Source of the DNA: Xylanibacter rarus
GTDB lineage: Bacteria > Bacteroidota > Bacteroidia > Bacteroidales > Bacteroidaceae
Direction: 5' to 3'
DNA: 64,000 nt
Assembly: GCF_001275135.1 (NCBI RefSeq)
Contig: NZ_LFQU01000001.1
Location: forward strand, 248,001 to 312,000
In this document: positions 8,704-17,618 of the stretch, piece after piece
Layout: the number at the start of each line of letters is the position of its first letter
Position numbering within the stretch: position 1 is the stretch's first letter
Program-made: the position numbers and the translations under genes
The notes under the pieces: generated by a model
What the model was told of the DNA's origin: nothing
What the model saw: only the letters and a program-made list of their open reading frames with translations
Database searches by the model: none

Positions 8704-8749
8704 AATAAGATAGGCTGCGGCTCGGTAATAAAAAATAAGCAAGCTTCTT

Positions 8750-8780
8750 TTTGTATTTCTCTCACCTTTCACTATCTTTG
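8750..8780 (+). promoter_or_regulatory. Proximal promoter of the DUF1593 gene
   Basis: TTTG at 8750-8753 and TATCTTTG at 8773-8780 with a 19-bp spacer, 22 bp before the ATG at 8803. The leader would be very short. Confidence 0.75.
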
Positions 8781-8802
8781 CAGATGATTATTAGCCAAGG
8801 AA

Positions 8803-10095
8803 ATGAAGAAACATAATATAACAGTCTTACTATTACTATTGTCGATGTTTTCTCTTTTTGCGCATGCTCAAAAGCCGAGACCGGAGAGGCCGAGGATTAT
8901 CGTGAGCAGCGATATTGGAGGCACTGACCCTGACGACAACCAGTCGATGATTCACCTGCTTATGTATAACGACATGTTCGACATAGAAGGACTTGTCTCG
9001 TCGCCGTCGTTCGGCAGCGGCTCGGCAGACGAAATAAGGCGCATGATCGGCATATATGAGAAAGACTATGACAGACTGAAGAAACATGCTGCCGGACTTA
9101 TGCCTCCCGACTCGCTGCGCCGTATCTGCAAGCAGGGAAGGCGCGGGCTGGCGCCTTTCAAAGGCTACGATGAGCCTACGGAAGGTTCAGAATGGATAGT
9201 GAGACAGGCGCGCCGGCAGAGCGACCGCCCGCTGTGGATACTTGTGTGGGGCACGCTCGAGGATGTGGCTCAGGCCTTGCACGATGCGCCCGACATAAAG
9301 GACAAAATAAGAATATATTATATAGGCGGACCAAACAAAAAGTGGGGCGTAAACAGCTATGCCTATATAGCAGAAAATTTTCCGGATGTGTGGATGATAG
9401 AAAATAATGCCACATACCGCGGACTGATAGCCGACGGCAAAAGGGACGGAGAGGCCGACAGCCGTTATTATGAACGCGTGATGAGCGGGGCAGGACACAT
9501 GGGTGCCGACTTTATAAACTATTATAAAGGTAGGGTAAAGATGGGCGACACGCCTTCGCTGTTGTATATGATGGACGGCAATCCTGATGACCCGGAAAAG
9601 GAAAGCTGCTGGGGAGGAAGTTTTAGACGCACGGCATATACGTCGCGCAGAGTGTTTGAGCGTGCAACAACGCTTAACGACACCGTACCGGTTTATTCAG
9701 TGATTGAGCTGCGCATGAAGGGACCTGAACTCGACATTGATCAGGATTCAGTGTGCTTCACCGCAACTATCGACCGCCAGGCATGGCCTGGATATTATTT
9801 GGGCAACGGGCTTTATGCCGTGAGATATTCGCCAAAGGCTCCTGCAGTGCTTAGTTACACTGTGAGTTCTGGTATAAAAGAACTTGACGGACAACATGGC
9901 ACATTCGTTGTTGACAGAATGTGGCCGGGCAAGCGTTGTAAGGACGACTATACCGTTGGCGGCAACTGGTTCACTGACCGTGGCGATAAAGAGTATTTTG
10001 AAGGTCCGTGGCAAGGAGCCGGACTGATAAGACTGTTGCGCCACGAAATACTTGAAGACTGGACAGAGAGATGGAACTGGCTGAAAGACAGGTGA
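8803..10095 (+). CDS. Secreted DUF1593 / nucleoside-hydrolase-like protein
   Basis: The 430-residue protein has a signal peptide (about 1-22, ending AHA before QKPRPERP). The block RIIVSSDIGGTDPDDNQSM follows, with clustered aspartates like the calcium-binding DTDxGxDD motif of nucleoside hydrolases. IEGLVSSP and later YIGGPNKKWGVNSY match the PF07632 (DUF1593) family. The C-terminal ~100 residues look like a separate beta-sandwich. The family is often found in polysaccharide-degrading Bacteroidetes, but no reaction is firmly known. The protein should act in the periplasm or outside. It shares its unusual promoter array with the BtuB-like receptor gene, which hints at shared control. No terminator is evident before the next promoter. 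Confidence 0.82.
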   Translation: MKKHNITVLLLLLSMFSLFAHAQKPRPERPRIIVSSDIGGTDPDDNQSMIHLLMYNDMFDIEGLVSSPSFGSGSADEIRRMIGIYEKDYDRLKKHAAGLMPPDSLRRICKQGRRGLAPFKGYDEPTEGSEWIVRQARRQSDRPLWILVWGTLEDVAQALHDAPDIKDKIRIYYIGGPNKKWGVNSYAYIAENFPDVWMIENNATYRGLIADGKRDGEADSRYYERVMSGAGHMGADFINYYKGRVKMGDTPSLLYMMDGNPDDPEKESCWGGSFRRTAYTSRRVFERATTLNDTVPVYSVIELRMKGPELDIDQDSVCFTATIDRQAWPGYYLGNGLYAVRYSPKAPAVLSYTVSSGIKELDGQHGTFVVDRMWPGKRCKDDYTVGGNWFTDRGDKEYFEGPWQGAGLIRLLRHEILEDWTERWNWLKDR

Positions 10096-10316
10096 TTACA
10101 TCCTGTTCGCTGAAAAAGCTCCCTCTTGTAAGACGTGAAAATCAGCCAGTTAAACATTCTGTGGTAAAGAATATGTTTCATCAACGTGCTGAATCTCTCT
10201 ATTATTCAACTAGTTGCGAAAAATAAGATTCTGAGTTGACTTTTTTGGTGAACTTTTTAGAGCTTTAAACGGGAAAAATATTCCGAAAAGTATTTCTTTT
10301 TATGAAAAAATGTTCG

Positions 10317-10324
10317 TAGATTTG
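10317..10324 (+). promoter_or_regulatory. -7 box for the ribonucleotide reductase gene
   Basis: TAGATTTG lies 25 bp before the ATG. No clear TTTG at -33. Confidence 0.5.
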
Positions 10325-10349
10325 CACCACTCAAATTACTTCTGCCATC

Positions 10350-12911
10350 ATGGAAAATAATAAAATTTACTCTTTTGAAGAGGCCTATCAGGCTTCTTTG
10401 GCCTATTTTGGCGGTGACGAACTCGCTGCCAGAGTGTGGGTAAACAAGTATGCACTGAAAGACAGTTTTGGCAACATCTTTGAAAAGTCGCCCGCCGACA
10501 TGCACTGGCGTATAGCCAACGAAGTGGCCAGAATTGAAAATAAATATAAAAATCCGATTAGTGCCGAGGAAGTGTTCGAACTGCTCGACCATTTTAAGTA
10601 TATCGTTCCGGCAGGAAGCCCCATGACGGGTATAGGCAACCATCATCAGGTGGCATCTTTGTCAAACTGCTTTGTTATCGGTCTTGACGGCGATGCTGAC
10701 TCTTATGGAGCCATACTGCGTGTTGACGAGGAGCAGGTGCAGCTGATGAAGCGCCGCGGAGGCGTTGGCCACGACCTGTCTCACCTGCGTCCGAAAGGTT
10801 CGCCAGTGAACAATTCGGCACTGACATCTACCGGACTTGTGCCTTTCATGGAGCGCTACAGCAATTCTACACGCGAGGTGGCACAAGACGGACGCCGCGG
10901 AGCTCTCATGCTCTCAGTGAGCATAAAGCATCCCGACAGCGAGGCTTTCATCGACGCCAAGATGACCGAAGGCAAGATAACAGGTGCTAACGTGTCGGTA
11001 AAGATTGACGACGAGTTTATGCGCTGTGCCACGGAAGACAGAGAGTATGTTCAGCAGTTCCCCATCGACAGCGCCACACCGCAGGTGACAAAAGACATCA
11101 GCGCGCGCAAGCTGTGGGAGAAGATTGTACACAACGCATGGAAGAGCGCCGAGCCCGGCGTGCTGTTCTGGGATACGATAATACGCGAGAGCATACCTGA
11201 CTGCTACGCCGATTTGGGCTTCCGCACCGTATCTACCAATCCGTGCGGTGAGATTCCTCTCTGTCCTTACGACTCATGCCGTCTGCTGTCTATCAACCTT
11301 TATTCTTATGTGGTTAATCCTTTCACAGACAAGGCATATTTCAATTATGAACTGTTCCGCAAGCATGTAGCCCTGGCTCAGCGCATAATGGACGACATTG
11401 TGGACATGGAGCTTGAGAAGATAGACCAGATAATGGCTAAGATAAAGACCGACCCGCAGAGCGACGAGGTGAAGAGCACAGAGTATCACCTGTGGGAGAA
11501 GATAAAGAGAAAGAGCGGAATGGGCCGCCGTACAGGTGTGGGCATCACGGCCGAGGGCGACATGATAGCTGCCATGGGTCTGCGCTATGGTACGCAGGAG
11601 GCAACCGACTTCTCTGTTGAGGTGCACAAGACATTGGCGCTTGCTGCTTACCGTTCGTCAGTGGAAATGGCCAAGGAGCGCGGTGCTTTTGAAATTTATG
11701 ATACTAAGCGCGAGGAGAACAATCCGTTCATCAACCGTATAAAGGAGGCCGACCCGCAACTATATGAGGATATGGCTAAATATGGCCGCCGCAACATAGC
11801 CTGTCTGACCATTGCGCCTACAGGCACAACCAGTCTGATGACGCAGACAACAAGCGGTATCGAGCCTGTATTCATGCCTGTTTATAAGCGTCGCCGCAAG
11901 GTTAACCCGAATGATGCCGATGTGCATGTTGACTTTGTCGACGAGGTAGGCGACTCGTTTGAAGAGTATATCGTTTATCACCGCAAGTTTATCGAATGGA
12001 TGAGGATAAACGGCATTGACACTGAGAAGAAATATACTCAGGAAGAACTTGACGAACTGGTGGCCAAGTCACCTTATTATAAAGCAACAGCCAATGATGT
12101 CGACTGGCTGATGAAGGTGCGCATGCAGGGTGCAATACAGAAATGGGTAGACCACAGCATCAGCGTAACCATAAACCTGCCCAATAATGTAGACGAGGCT
12201 TTGGTAAACCGTCTTTACGTTGAGGCCTGGAAGTCAGGATGCAAGGGCTGCACCGTATATCGCGACGGTTCGCGTTCAGGCGTGATGATAGCCGTAGAAA
12301 AGAAGAAAAAGAACAACGACGACAATCAGAAGAAGCAAGCTCCGCTGTGCCGTCATCCCGAAGTTACCGAGGTAAGGCCTGCCGTGCTCGAGTGTGATGT
12401 CGTGCGTTTCCAGAATAACAAGGAGAAATGGGTTGCGTTCGTAGGCCTTCTCAACGGATATCCATACGAGATATTCACAGGTCTGCAGGACGACGAGGAA
12501 GGCATCGTTCTGCCGAAGACTGTCACAAAGGGTAAGATTATCAAGCATAAGGACGAAACCGGCAAGAGCCGCTACGACTTCCAGTTTGAGAACAAGCGCG
12601 GATATAAGACCACTGTTGAAGGTCTGAGCGAGAAGTTCAACCCTGAATACTGGAACTATGCAAAGCTTATTTCAGGCGTATTGCGCTATCGTATGCCTAT
12701 AGAGCATGTAATCAAGCTCGTTGGTTCGCTGCAGCTTAAGAGCGAGAGCATCAACACATGGAAGAACGGTGTTGAGCGTGCCCTGAAGAAGTATATTGTT
12801 GACGGCACAGAGGCCAAGGGACAGAAATGTCCGGTGTGCGGTCAGGAAACTCTCGTTTATCAGGAGGGATGTCTTATCTGTAAAAACTGCGGCGCATCAC
12901 GCTGTGGATAA
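10350..12911 (+). CDS. nrdJ: Adenosylcobalamin-dependent (class II) ribonucleotide reductase
   Basis: This 853-residue cytoplasmic enzyme reduces ribonucleotides to deoxyribonucleotides using a radical made from coenzyme B12. Visible marks are the N-terminal ATP-cone-like start, the substrate-site cysteine region SLSNCFVIGLDGD, the NPCGEIPLCPYDSC block of the catalytic barrel, LTIAPTGTTSLMTQTTSGIEP, and a C-terminal zinc-ribbon-like tail with CPVCGQ and CKNCGASRCG (about residues 828-852). Length and tail fit the long bacterial class II form. It depends on corrinoid, which gives a reason for a BtuB-like receptor 4 kb upstream. folB follows after 14 bp and is probably co-transcribed. Confidence 0.93.
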   Translation: MENNKIYSFEEAYQASLAYFGGDELAARVWVNKYALKDSFGNIFEKSPADMHWRIANEVARIENKYKNPISAEEVFELLDHFKYIVPAGSPMTGIGNHHQVASLSNCFVIGLDGDADSYGAILRVDEEQVQLMKRRGGVGHDLSHLRPKGSPVNNSALTSTGLVPFMERYSNSTREVAQDGRRGALMLSVSIKHPDSEAFIDAKMTEGKITGANVSVKIDDEFMRCATEDREYVQQFPIDSATPQVTKDISARKLWEKIVHNAWKSAEPGVLFWDTIIRESIPDCYADLGFRTVSTNPCGEIPLCPYDSCRLLSINLYSYVVNPFTDKAYFNYELFRKHVALAQRIMDDIVDMELEKIDQIMAKIKTDPQSDEVKSTEYHLWEKIKRKSGMGRRTGVGITAEGDMIAAMGLRYGTQEATDFSVEVHKTLALAAYRSSVEMAKERGAFEIYDTKREENNPFINRIKEADPQLYEDMAKYGRRNIACLTIAPTGTTSLMTQTTSGIEPVFMPVYKRRRKVNPNDADVHVDFVDEVGDSFEEYIVYHRKFIEWMRINGIDTEKKYTQEELDELVAKSPYYKATANDVDWLMKVRMQGAIQKWVDHSISVTINLPNNVDEALVNRLYVEAWKSGCKGCTVYRDGSRSGVMIAVEKKKKNNDDNQKKQAPLCRHPEVTEVRPAVLECDVVRFQNNKEKWVAFVGLLNGYPYEIFTGLQDDEEGIVLPKTVTKGKIIKHKDETGKSRYDFQFENKRGYKTTVEGLSEKFNPEYWNYAKLISGVLRYRMPIEHVIKLVGSLQLKSESINTWKNGVERALKKYIVDGTEAKGQKCPVCGQETLVYQEGCLICKNCGASRCG

Positions 12912-12925
12912 ATCATAAGCTGATT

Positions 12926-13306
12926 ATGAAACTGGTCTCAGGTTTTATATGTCTTAACGACTTGCGCTTTTTTGCCCGTCACGGTGTGCTCCCGCAAGAG
13001 CGCGAGACGGGCGGCGAGTATGTCGTCAATCTTCGCGCAAAGTATCCGCTCGACAATTCGCTTGAGAGCGACGACGTAGCCGACACGCTTAATTATGCTG
13101 AGATTTTTGAAATCATAAATAAGGAGATGCAAAAGCCTTCCTGCCTGCTCGAACATGTGGCGGGCAGGATAGGCAGGCGCATATTCAGTCAGCTACCTCT
13201 TGTTGAGGCCATAGACATATCTGTGGCAAAGATAAATCCGCCGATGGGGGCTGATATTGGCAGCGCGTCGGTTGAATTACACTTAATAAATGATAAAACT
13301 ATTTGA
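12926..13306 (+). CDS. folB: Dihydroneopterin aldolase
   Basis: The 126-residue protein has the full length of FolB, which converts dihydroneopterin to hydroxymethyl-dihydropterin and glycolaldehyde in folate synthesis. Typical features are the start FFARHGVLPQERETG (substrate-loop region), DTLNYAEIFEII, and SCLLEHVAGRI with the catalytic region before the last strand (VAKINPPMGADI). It begins 14 bp after nrdJ and probably shares its transcript; both serve nucleotide and cofactor supply. The next gene's promoter overlaps its end. Confidence 0.9.
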   Translation: MKLVSGFICLNDLRFFARHGVLPQERETGGEYVVNLRAKYPLDNSLESDDVADTLNYAEIFEIINKEMQKPSCLLEHVAGRIGRRIFSQLPLVEAIDISVAKINPPMGADIGSASVELHLINDKTI

Positions 13307-13335
13307 CTTATTGCAGTTTTTCTGCAATTTATAAC

Positions 13336-13343
13336 TACCTTTG
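13336..13343 (+). promoter_or_regulatory. -7 box for the amidase gene
   Basis: TACCTTTG lies 20 bp before the ATG at 13363. TTG at 13311-13313, 22 bp upstream, could serve as -33. A small dyad (TTGCAG with CTGCAA) lies between the boxes. Confidence 0.55.
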
Positions 13344-13362
13344 TATCTGTAATAAAGCACTC

Positions 13363-14604
13363 ATGATAAAAAAGATAATATTCTTTCTGTTGGTGTTAGT
13401 GTCTTTCTCCGCAGCTGTATTCGGCGCGGACAAACCTTTCACGCTTGTTATCGACGCAGGGCACGGAGGACATGACTCGGGTGCAAAGGGTTCTTTCTCT
13501 TACGAAAAAGACATTAATCTTAATGTGGCTTTGGCCTTTGGCCGATACGTTGAGCGCAACTGTCCCGACGTAAAGGTTATTTACACGCGCAAGACCGACG
13601 TGTTTGTTCCGTTGCACAAGCGTGCCGACATAGCAAACAAGAACAAGGCCGACGTATTTATCTCTATACACACAAATGCGCTGCCGGCAGGACACATAGC
13701 CCGCGGACTTGAAACGTATACGATGGGTATGAGGCGTTCGGACGAAAAGTTGAGTGCGGCAAAGCGTGAGAACTCTGTCATCATGATAGAGAAGGACTAT
13801 AAGGAACGCTATGAAGGCTACGATCCTAATTCTCCCGAAAGCACAATCATGTTTGAGTTCATACACGACCGTAATATGTCGAAGAGCGTAGAGTTGGCCA
13901 AGTATGTGCAGAGCAACGTTTGTTCAACTGCCGGACGACAGAATAAGGGCGTTAAGCAGGACGTGTTCCTGGTGTTGCGAGAGACTTCCATGCCGGCGTG
14001 TCTTATTGAACTTGGCTTCATAACAACGCCCGACGAGGAGCGCTTCCTCAATGACAAAAACAACATAGACAAAATGGCAAAGGGCATATATCAGGCCTTT
14101 GTTAAATATAAGGACAAATACAATAAAGGCTTTACTGTTCCTTACAGCTCACCTAAAGATAATAGTATAAATATCCCGTCCATTGTGCCTGATGACGGCA
14201 ATGATGAAAAGCCCAAAACATGCAAGCAGACAAGGCGCAGGACAGAAACGCCGCGTCCTCGTGTAGAGGAGCAGCCGAAGGAAAAGGCGGACAGTGACAG
14301 CAAGGAAAAAACACAAGAGGTTGCCGACGAACCTGTTGATAAGCCTGTGTTTAAGGTGCAGATATTGGCAAGCAGCCGTATGCTGCGTCCCGGCAGCAGC
14401 CAGTTTAAAGGGCTTGAGAATGTAGAATCTTATAAGGAGAACGACCTTGTGAAATACACCTATGGTTCGTCGACCGATTATAATGAGATTTATCGTCTGC
14501 GTAAAACGATTCTCGACAAGTTTCCCGAAGCGTTTATCATAGCATTCAAAAACGGAAAGAAAATGAACGTCAATCAAGCAATACGTGAGTTTAAGTCTAA
14601 ATAG
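13363..14604 (+). CDS. N-acetylmuramoyl-L-alanine amidase with C-terminal SPOR-like domain
   Basis: The 413-residue protein has a signal peptide (MIKKIIFFLLVLVSFSAAVFG) and an Amidase_3 domain (about residues 25-235). The zinc ligands are visible as the His of DAGHGGHDSG, the Glu of SYEKDIN and the His of SIHTNA, and the catalytic Glu in CLIELGF. A charged linker of about 60 residues (Lys, Glu, Arg and Pro rich) leads to a ~85-residue C-terminal domain (FKVQILASSRML to the end) that resembles a SPOR peptidoglycan-binding fold. It cuts the bond between MurNAc and the stem peptide in the periplasm, probably at division. The frame is open 20 codons upstream (13303), but the ATG at 13363 lies after the promoter and gives the signal peptide. 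Confidence 0.9.
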   Translation: MIKKIIFFLLVLVSFSAAVFGADKPFTLVIDAGHGGHDSGAKGSFSYEKDINLNVALAFGRYVERNCPDVKVIYTRKTDVFVPLHKRADIANKNKADVFISIHTNALPAGHIARGLETYTMGMRRSDEKLSAAKRENSVIMIEKDYKERYEGYDPNSPESTIMFEFIHDRNMSKSVELAKYVQSNVCSTAGRQNKGVKQDVFLVLRETSMPACLIELGFITTPDEERFLNDKNNIDKMAKGIYQAFVKYKDKYNKGFTVPYSSPKDNSINIPSIVPDDGNDEKPKTCKQTRRRTETPRPRVEEQPKEKADSDSKEKTQEVADEPVDKPVFKVQILASSRMLRPGSSQFKGLENVESYKENDLVKYTYGSSTDYNEIYRLRKTILDKFPEAFIIAFKNGKKMNVNQAIREFKSK

Positions 14605-14619
14605 AAAGGAGATTAAATT

Positions 14620-15522
14620 ATGAAGTTTTTAACAAAAGAAATAAAGATTGCCTTAGTAGCCGTGTGCGGACTGGTGATACTTTTTTTCGGAATGAATTTT
14701 CTTAAAGGACTGAATCTGTTTTCATCAGCCAACAAATATTATATCTCGTTCAAGAATATCAGCGGACTATCTTCTTCAAGTCCGATTTATGCCGACGGAT
14801 ATAAGGTGGGTGTGGTGAAAAACATAAAATATGATTACAACAAGTCGGGCGAGATAATGGTCGAGGCCGACATCGATCAGGAACTGCGCATACCTAAGGG
14901 CAGTAGTGCTGAGATCGTTAGTGATATGCTCGGCAACGTAAAAGTAAACTTGCTGTTGGCTACAAATCCGAGAGAACGCGTGATGCCAGGTGAGACAATT
15001 ATGGGCGGAATTAACGATGGCGCACTGGGAAAGATGAAGGATATGGTGCCGGTGGTTATGGGTATGTTGCCAAAGCTCGACTCTATCGTTACCACTCTCA
15101 ACATCTTGCTGGCTGATCCTGCCATAGCACAGTCGCTGCATAATGTGAATACCATAACTGGTAATCTTACTGTAACCACTACACGCATAAACACTCTCCT
15201 TGCCGGACTCAACCGAAGTGTTCCCGGTGTGGTTAGCCGTGCAGACAGTACACTATACAATGCCAACCTTCTTGCAAAGAAACTCAACAATATCGATGTT
15301 GAAGGCACTATGGCTAAAGTTGACGCAACACTGGCTAATGTAGAAGAACTTACAGCCAAGCTTAACAGTAATGAGGGTACGATAGGACTGCTGATGCGTG
15401 ATCCGTCATTATATAACAATCTAAACAGCACTATGCGCTCGGCCGACTCTTTGCTTATTGACCTCAAGGCTCATCCCAAGCGCTATGTTCACTTCTCACT
15501 TTTTGGAAGAAAGGACAATTAA
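14620..15522 (+). CDS. MCE/MlaD-family lipid transport protein
   Basis: The 300-residue protein has one N-terminal membrane anchor (about 7-27) and then a single MCE domain (about 38-115; YYISFKNISGLSSSSPIYADGYKVG, with the typical G-x-V-x-x-I at VGVVKNIKY). A long helical tail rich in Asn, Thr and Leu follows (about 150-280). MlaD-type proteins form the substrate-binding ring of an ABC system that moves phospholipids between the membranes. No ATPase or permease partner is next to it here. It begins 15 bp after the amidase gene behind an unusually clear ribosome-binding site (AAAGGAG), so the two are probably one operon. Confidence 0.85.
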   Translation: MKFLTKEIKIALVAVCGLVILFFGMNFLKGLNLFSSANKYYISFKNISGLSSSSPIYADGYKVGVVKNIKYDYNKSGEIMVEADIDQELRIPKGSSAEIVSDMLGNVKVNLLLATNPRERVMPGETIMGGINDGALGKMKDMVPVVMGMLPKLDSIVTTLNILLADPAIAQSLHNVNTITGNLTVTTTRINTLLAGLNRSVPGVVSRADSTLYNANLLAKKLNNIDVEGTMAKVDATLANVEELTAKLNSNEGTIGLLMRDPSLYNNLNSTMRSADSLLIDLKAHPKRYVHFSLFGRKDN

Positions 15523-15631
15523 TAAGGATGTAAAAGCTTGTCTATAGCCATGGCAGAGACAACGTTTGCAGGGATTTGCTGTTAAATTATCATCTTGCTT
15601 TGAGCTAATTTAAAATTTGTCTAAATAATAA

Positions 15632-15672
15632 AATATGTTCCGAAACGATTGACAAATCTTTCGGAACATATT
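15632..15672. repeat. 12-bp inverted repeat between the MCE gene and dnaA
   Basis: AATATGTTCCGA (15632-15643) and TCGGAACATATT (15661-15672) are perfect arms around 17 bases. There is no T tract after it on the plus strand; on the minus strand the following bases are only moderately T-rich. It may be a weak terminator or a protein site. The rest of 15523-15952 is AT-rich with no gene and no DnaA boxes that I can see. Confidence 0.5.
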
Positions 15673-15872
15673 AGTATATACCACTTTCTGACTTTTCCCG
15701 CCTTATATGCATCGACATTGCCTGCGCCTTTTCTGTAGTGTGCAAGTCGCTATTTTTCAGGTACTTATAAATATGCAAGTGGCAATATTACATTAATGTT
15801 TCAAAATACGCCATAAAATGCCTTATTCCCGACATTTACAATAAATCATTTAAAATGAATTAAATCGGCATA

Positions 15873-15904
15873 TTTGTGTATTTCAATAAAAATTACGAAA
15901 TTTG
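15873..15904 (+). promoter_or_regulatory. Possible dnaA promoter
   Basis: TTTG at 15873-15876 and GAAATTTG at 15897-15904 with a 20-bp spacer. The first base of the -7 box is off consensus. The ATG lies 48 bp downstream. Confidence 0.45.
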
Positions 15905-15952
15905 CAGACGCTTAAAAAGGCGTCGAAAGACATAATAATCTGATCTTAATAT

Positions 15953-17365
15953 ATGAGTAATAATCCCCGTGCGCTCTGGGATAACTGCCTTTTGCTGATA
16001 AAGGAAAATGTCTCGGAACAGCAGTTTAACACATGGTTCAAGCCTATTGTTTTCGAATCGTTCAACGAGTCGAACAGAACGCTTTTGCTTCAAGTATCGA
16101 GCCAGTTTGTCGCCGAATACATTGAAGAAAACTATGCAGGACTGCTGAACAAGGTGCTTGTACGGATTTATGGAAAAGGCATACGTCTTAACTACCGCGT
16201 GATGGTGGATAAGACTAACAATATATCACAGCAGATTCAGGCCGACCCGGTGGTGAACATCGAGCAGACAGTTACACGCAGAACACGTGTAAACCAGTCG
16301 CCTACTACGCTTGATGCGGCACAGCCCCAGCAGATAGACTCACAGCTGAATCCCCGACATACTTTTGCAAACTATATTGAAGGTGACAGCAACAAGTTGC
16401 CGAGAGCTGTCGGACTGTCTATAGCGGAACATCCTAACACCACTCAGTTTAACCCGATGTTTATTTACGGTCCGTCCGGATGCGGTAAGACACACCTTAT
16501 CAATGCCATCGGTGTGCGCACCAAGGAGATTTATCCGCAGAAAAGGGTGCTGTATATCAGCGCCAGACTGTTTCAGGTGCAGTATACCAATGCCGTATTG
16601 AACAACAGAACTAACGATTTCATCAACTTCTATCAGACGATAGACATGCTTATTGTTGATGATATTCAGGAGTGGGTGTCGGCTGCAAAGACACAGGAAA
16701 CATTCTTCCATATATTTAATCACTTGTTCCGTAACGGCAAGAGAATAATTCTCGCGTGCGACCGTCCTCCTGTTGATCTTCAGGGCATGAGCGACCGCCT
16801 GCTGACACGTTTCAGCTGCGGACTCATAGCAGAGCTTGAGAAACCTAACATTCAGCTTTGTGTGGACATTCTTAACAGCAAGATCAAGCGCGACGGACTG
16901 ACCATCCCCGAAGACGTGGTTTATTTCATTGCGCAGACGGCTAACTACAGCGTGCGCGGACTTGAGGGTGTCATCAACTCCCTGTTGGCTTTCTCTGTGG
17001 TTTACAACTGCAAGATTGACATGCGCCTTGCGGAGAGAGTGATAAAGAGGGCTGTTAAGATAGATAATGAGCCGTTGACGATAGACGACATTCTTGATAC
17101 GGTTTGCAATCATTTCAACGTTACCACCGCAGCAGTGGCCAGCCGCAGCCGTAAGCGTGATTATGTAACTGCACGTCAGGTGTCGATGTATCTTGCACAG
17201 AAGTACACCAAGATGCCGGCATCACGTATTGGCAAGCTTATTGGAGGTCGCGACCATTCTACAGTAATACACAGCTGCACACAGATAGAGCAGCGCATAA
17301 AGACAGATAAGCTGTTCAGCGATGAAATTGCAAGCATTGAAAATTCATTTAAACTTAAGAAATAA
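15953..17365 (+). CDS. dnaA: Chromosomal replication initiator DnaA
   Basis: The 470-residue protein carries all DnaA domains. Domain I (about 1-85) starts with ALWDNCLLLIKENVSEQQFNTWF. A Gln- and Thr-rich linker follows. The AAA+ domain has Walker A GPSGCGKT (173-180) and Walker B MLIVDDIQE (232-240). The C-terminal DNA-binding domain has the signature GGRDHSTVIHSC. It opens the chromosome origin in its ATP form. Genes beside it here are not the usual dnaN/recF set, as is common in Bacteroidales, and no DnaA-box cluster is visible around it, so the origin may be elsewhere. Confidence 0.96.
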   Translation: MSNNPRALWDNCLLLIKENVSEQQFNTWFKPIVFESFNESNRTLLLQVSSQFVAEYIEENYAGLLNKVLVRIYGKGIRLNYRVMVDKTNNISQQIQADPVVNIEQTVTRRTRVNQSPTTLDAAQPQQIDSQLNPRHTFANYIEGDSNKLPRAVGLSIAEHPNTTQFNPMFIYGPSGCGKTHLINAIGVRTKEIYPQKRVLYISARLFQVQYTNAVLNNRTNDFINFYQTIDMLIVDDIQEWVSAAKTQETFFHIFNHLFRNGKRIILACDRPPVDLQGMSDRLLTRFSCGLIAELEKPNIQLCVDILNSKIKRDGLTIPEDVVYFIAQTANYSVRGLEGVINSLLAFSVVYNCKIDMRLAERVIKRAVKIDNEPLTIDDILDTVCNHFNVTTAAVASRSRKRDYVTARQVSMYLAQKYTKMPASRIGKLIGGRDHSTVIHSCTQIEQRIKTDKLFSDEIASIENSFKLKK

Positions 17366-17371
17366 TTAAAG

Positions 17372-17398
17372 AGGGGATATTTGTTTATCCCCTTTTTT
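17372..17398 (+). terminator. dnaA terminator
   Basis: An 8-bp stem (AGGGGATA with TATCCCCT) and 6-base loop lead into six T. The 220 bp from here to the next gene hold nothing else I can name. Confidence 0.88.
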
Positions 17399-17618
17399 CG
17401 TTTTGTTTCTGTGCTTCAATAAAACGAAATATTTCCTTTTGCATGTTATTAGCCGCCATTTGACTATTTCTGCTGCTATGCTGTTGCTATTGTTGGTCAT
17501 TTCCCTTCTTTTCGTCTTGCCTTCTGTTTCTCATTGCATAGTCTGTCGTGTGTGCAGAAGTGATAATCAGTTCAACGTTTGTCAGGATTCCTGCTGAGTG
17601 ATAACAGCTAAGTTGAAC

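Larger units (their letters stand above)
8600..8785 (+). repeat. Tandem array of promoter-bearing repeats (array B)
   Basis: This array is related to that at 3805-4021. A worn partial unit (about 8600-8640, AATAAGATAGGATGCGGCAC) is followed by a unit from 8641 and a gene-proximal unit from 8724. The last two -7 boxes (8696 and 8773) are exactly 77 bp apart, as in array A, and both read TATCTTTG. The AT-rich dyad before the -33 box is kept with changed bases (AAGCAAGCTT in the last unit). From 8431 to about 8600 I see nothing else. Confidence 0.8.

Noticed and set aside
12903-12911. Perfect DnaA box TGTGGATAA overlapping the end of nrdJ
   Set aside because: A single box inside a coding end is expected by chance; no cluster, so not an origin.
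15523-15952. Possible chromosome origin before dnaA
   Set aside because: The stretch is AT-rich, but I find no DnaA-box cluster there or just after dnaA.
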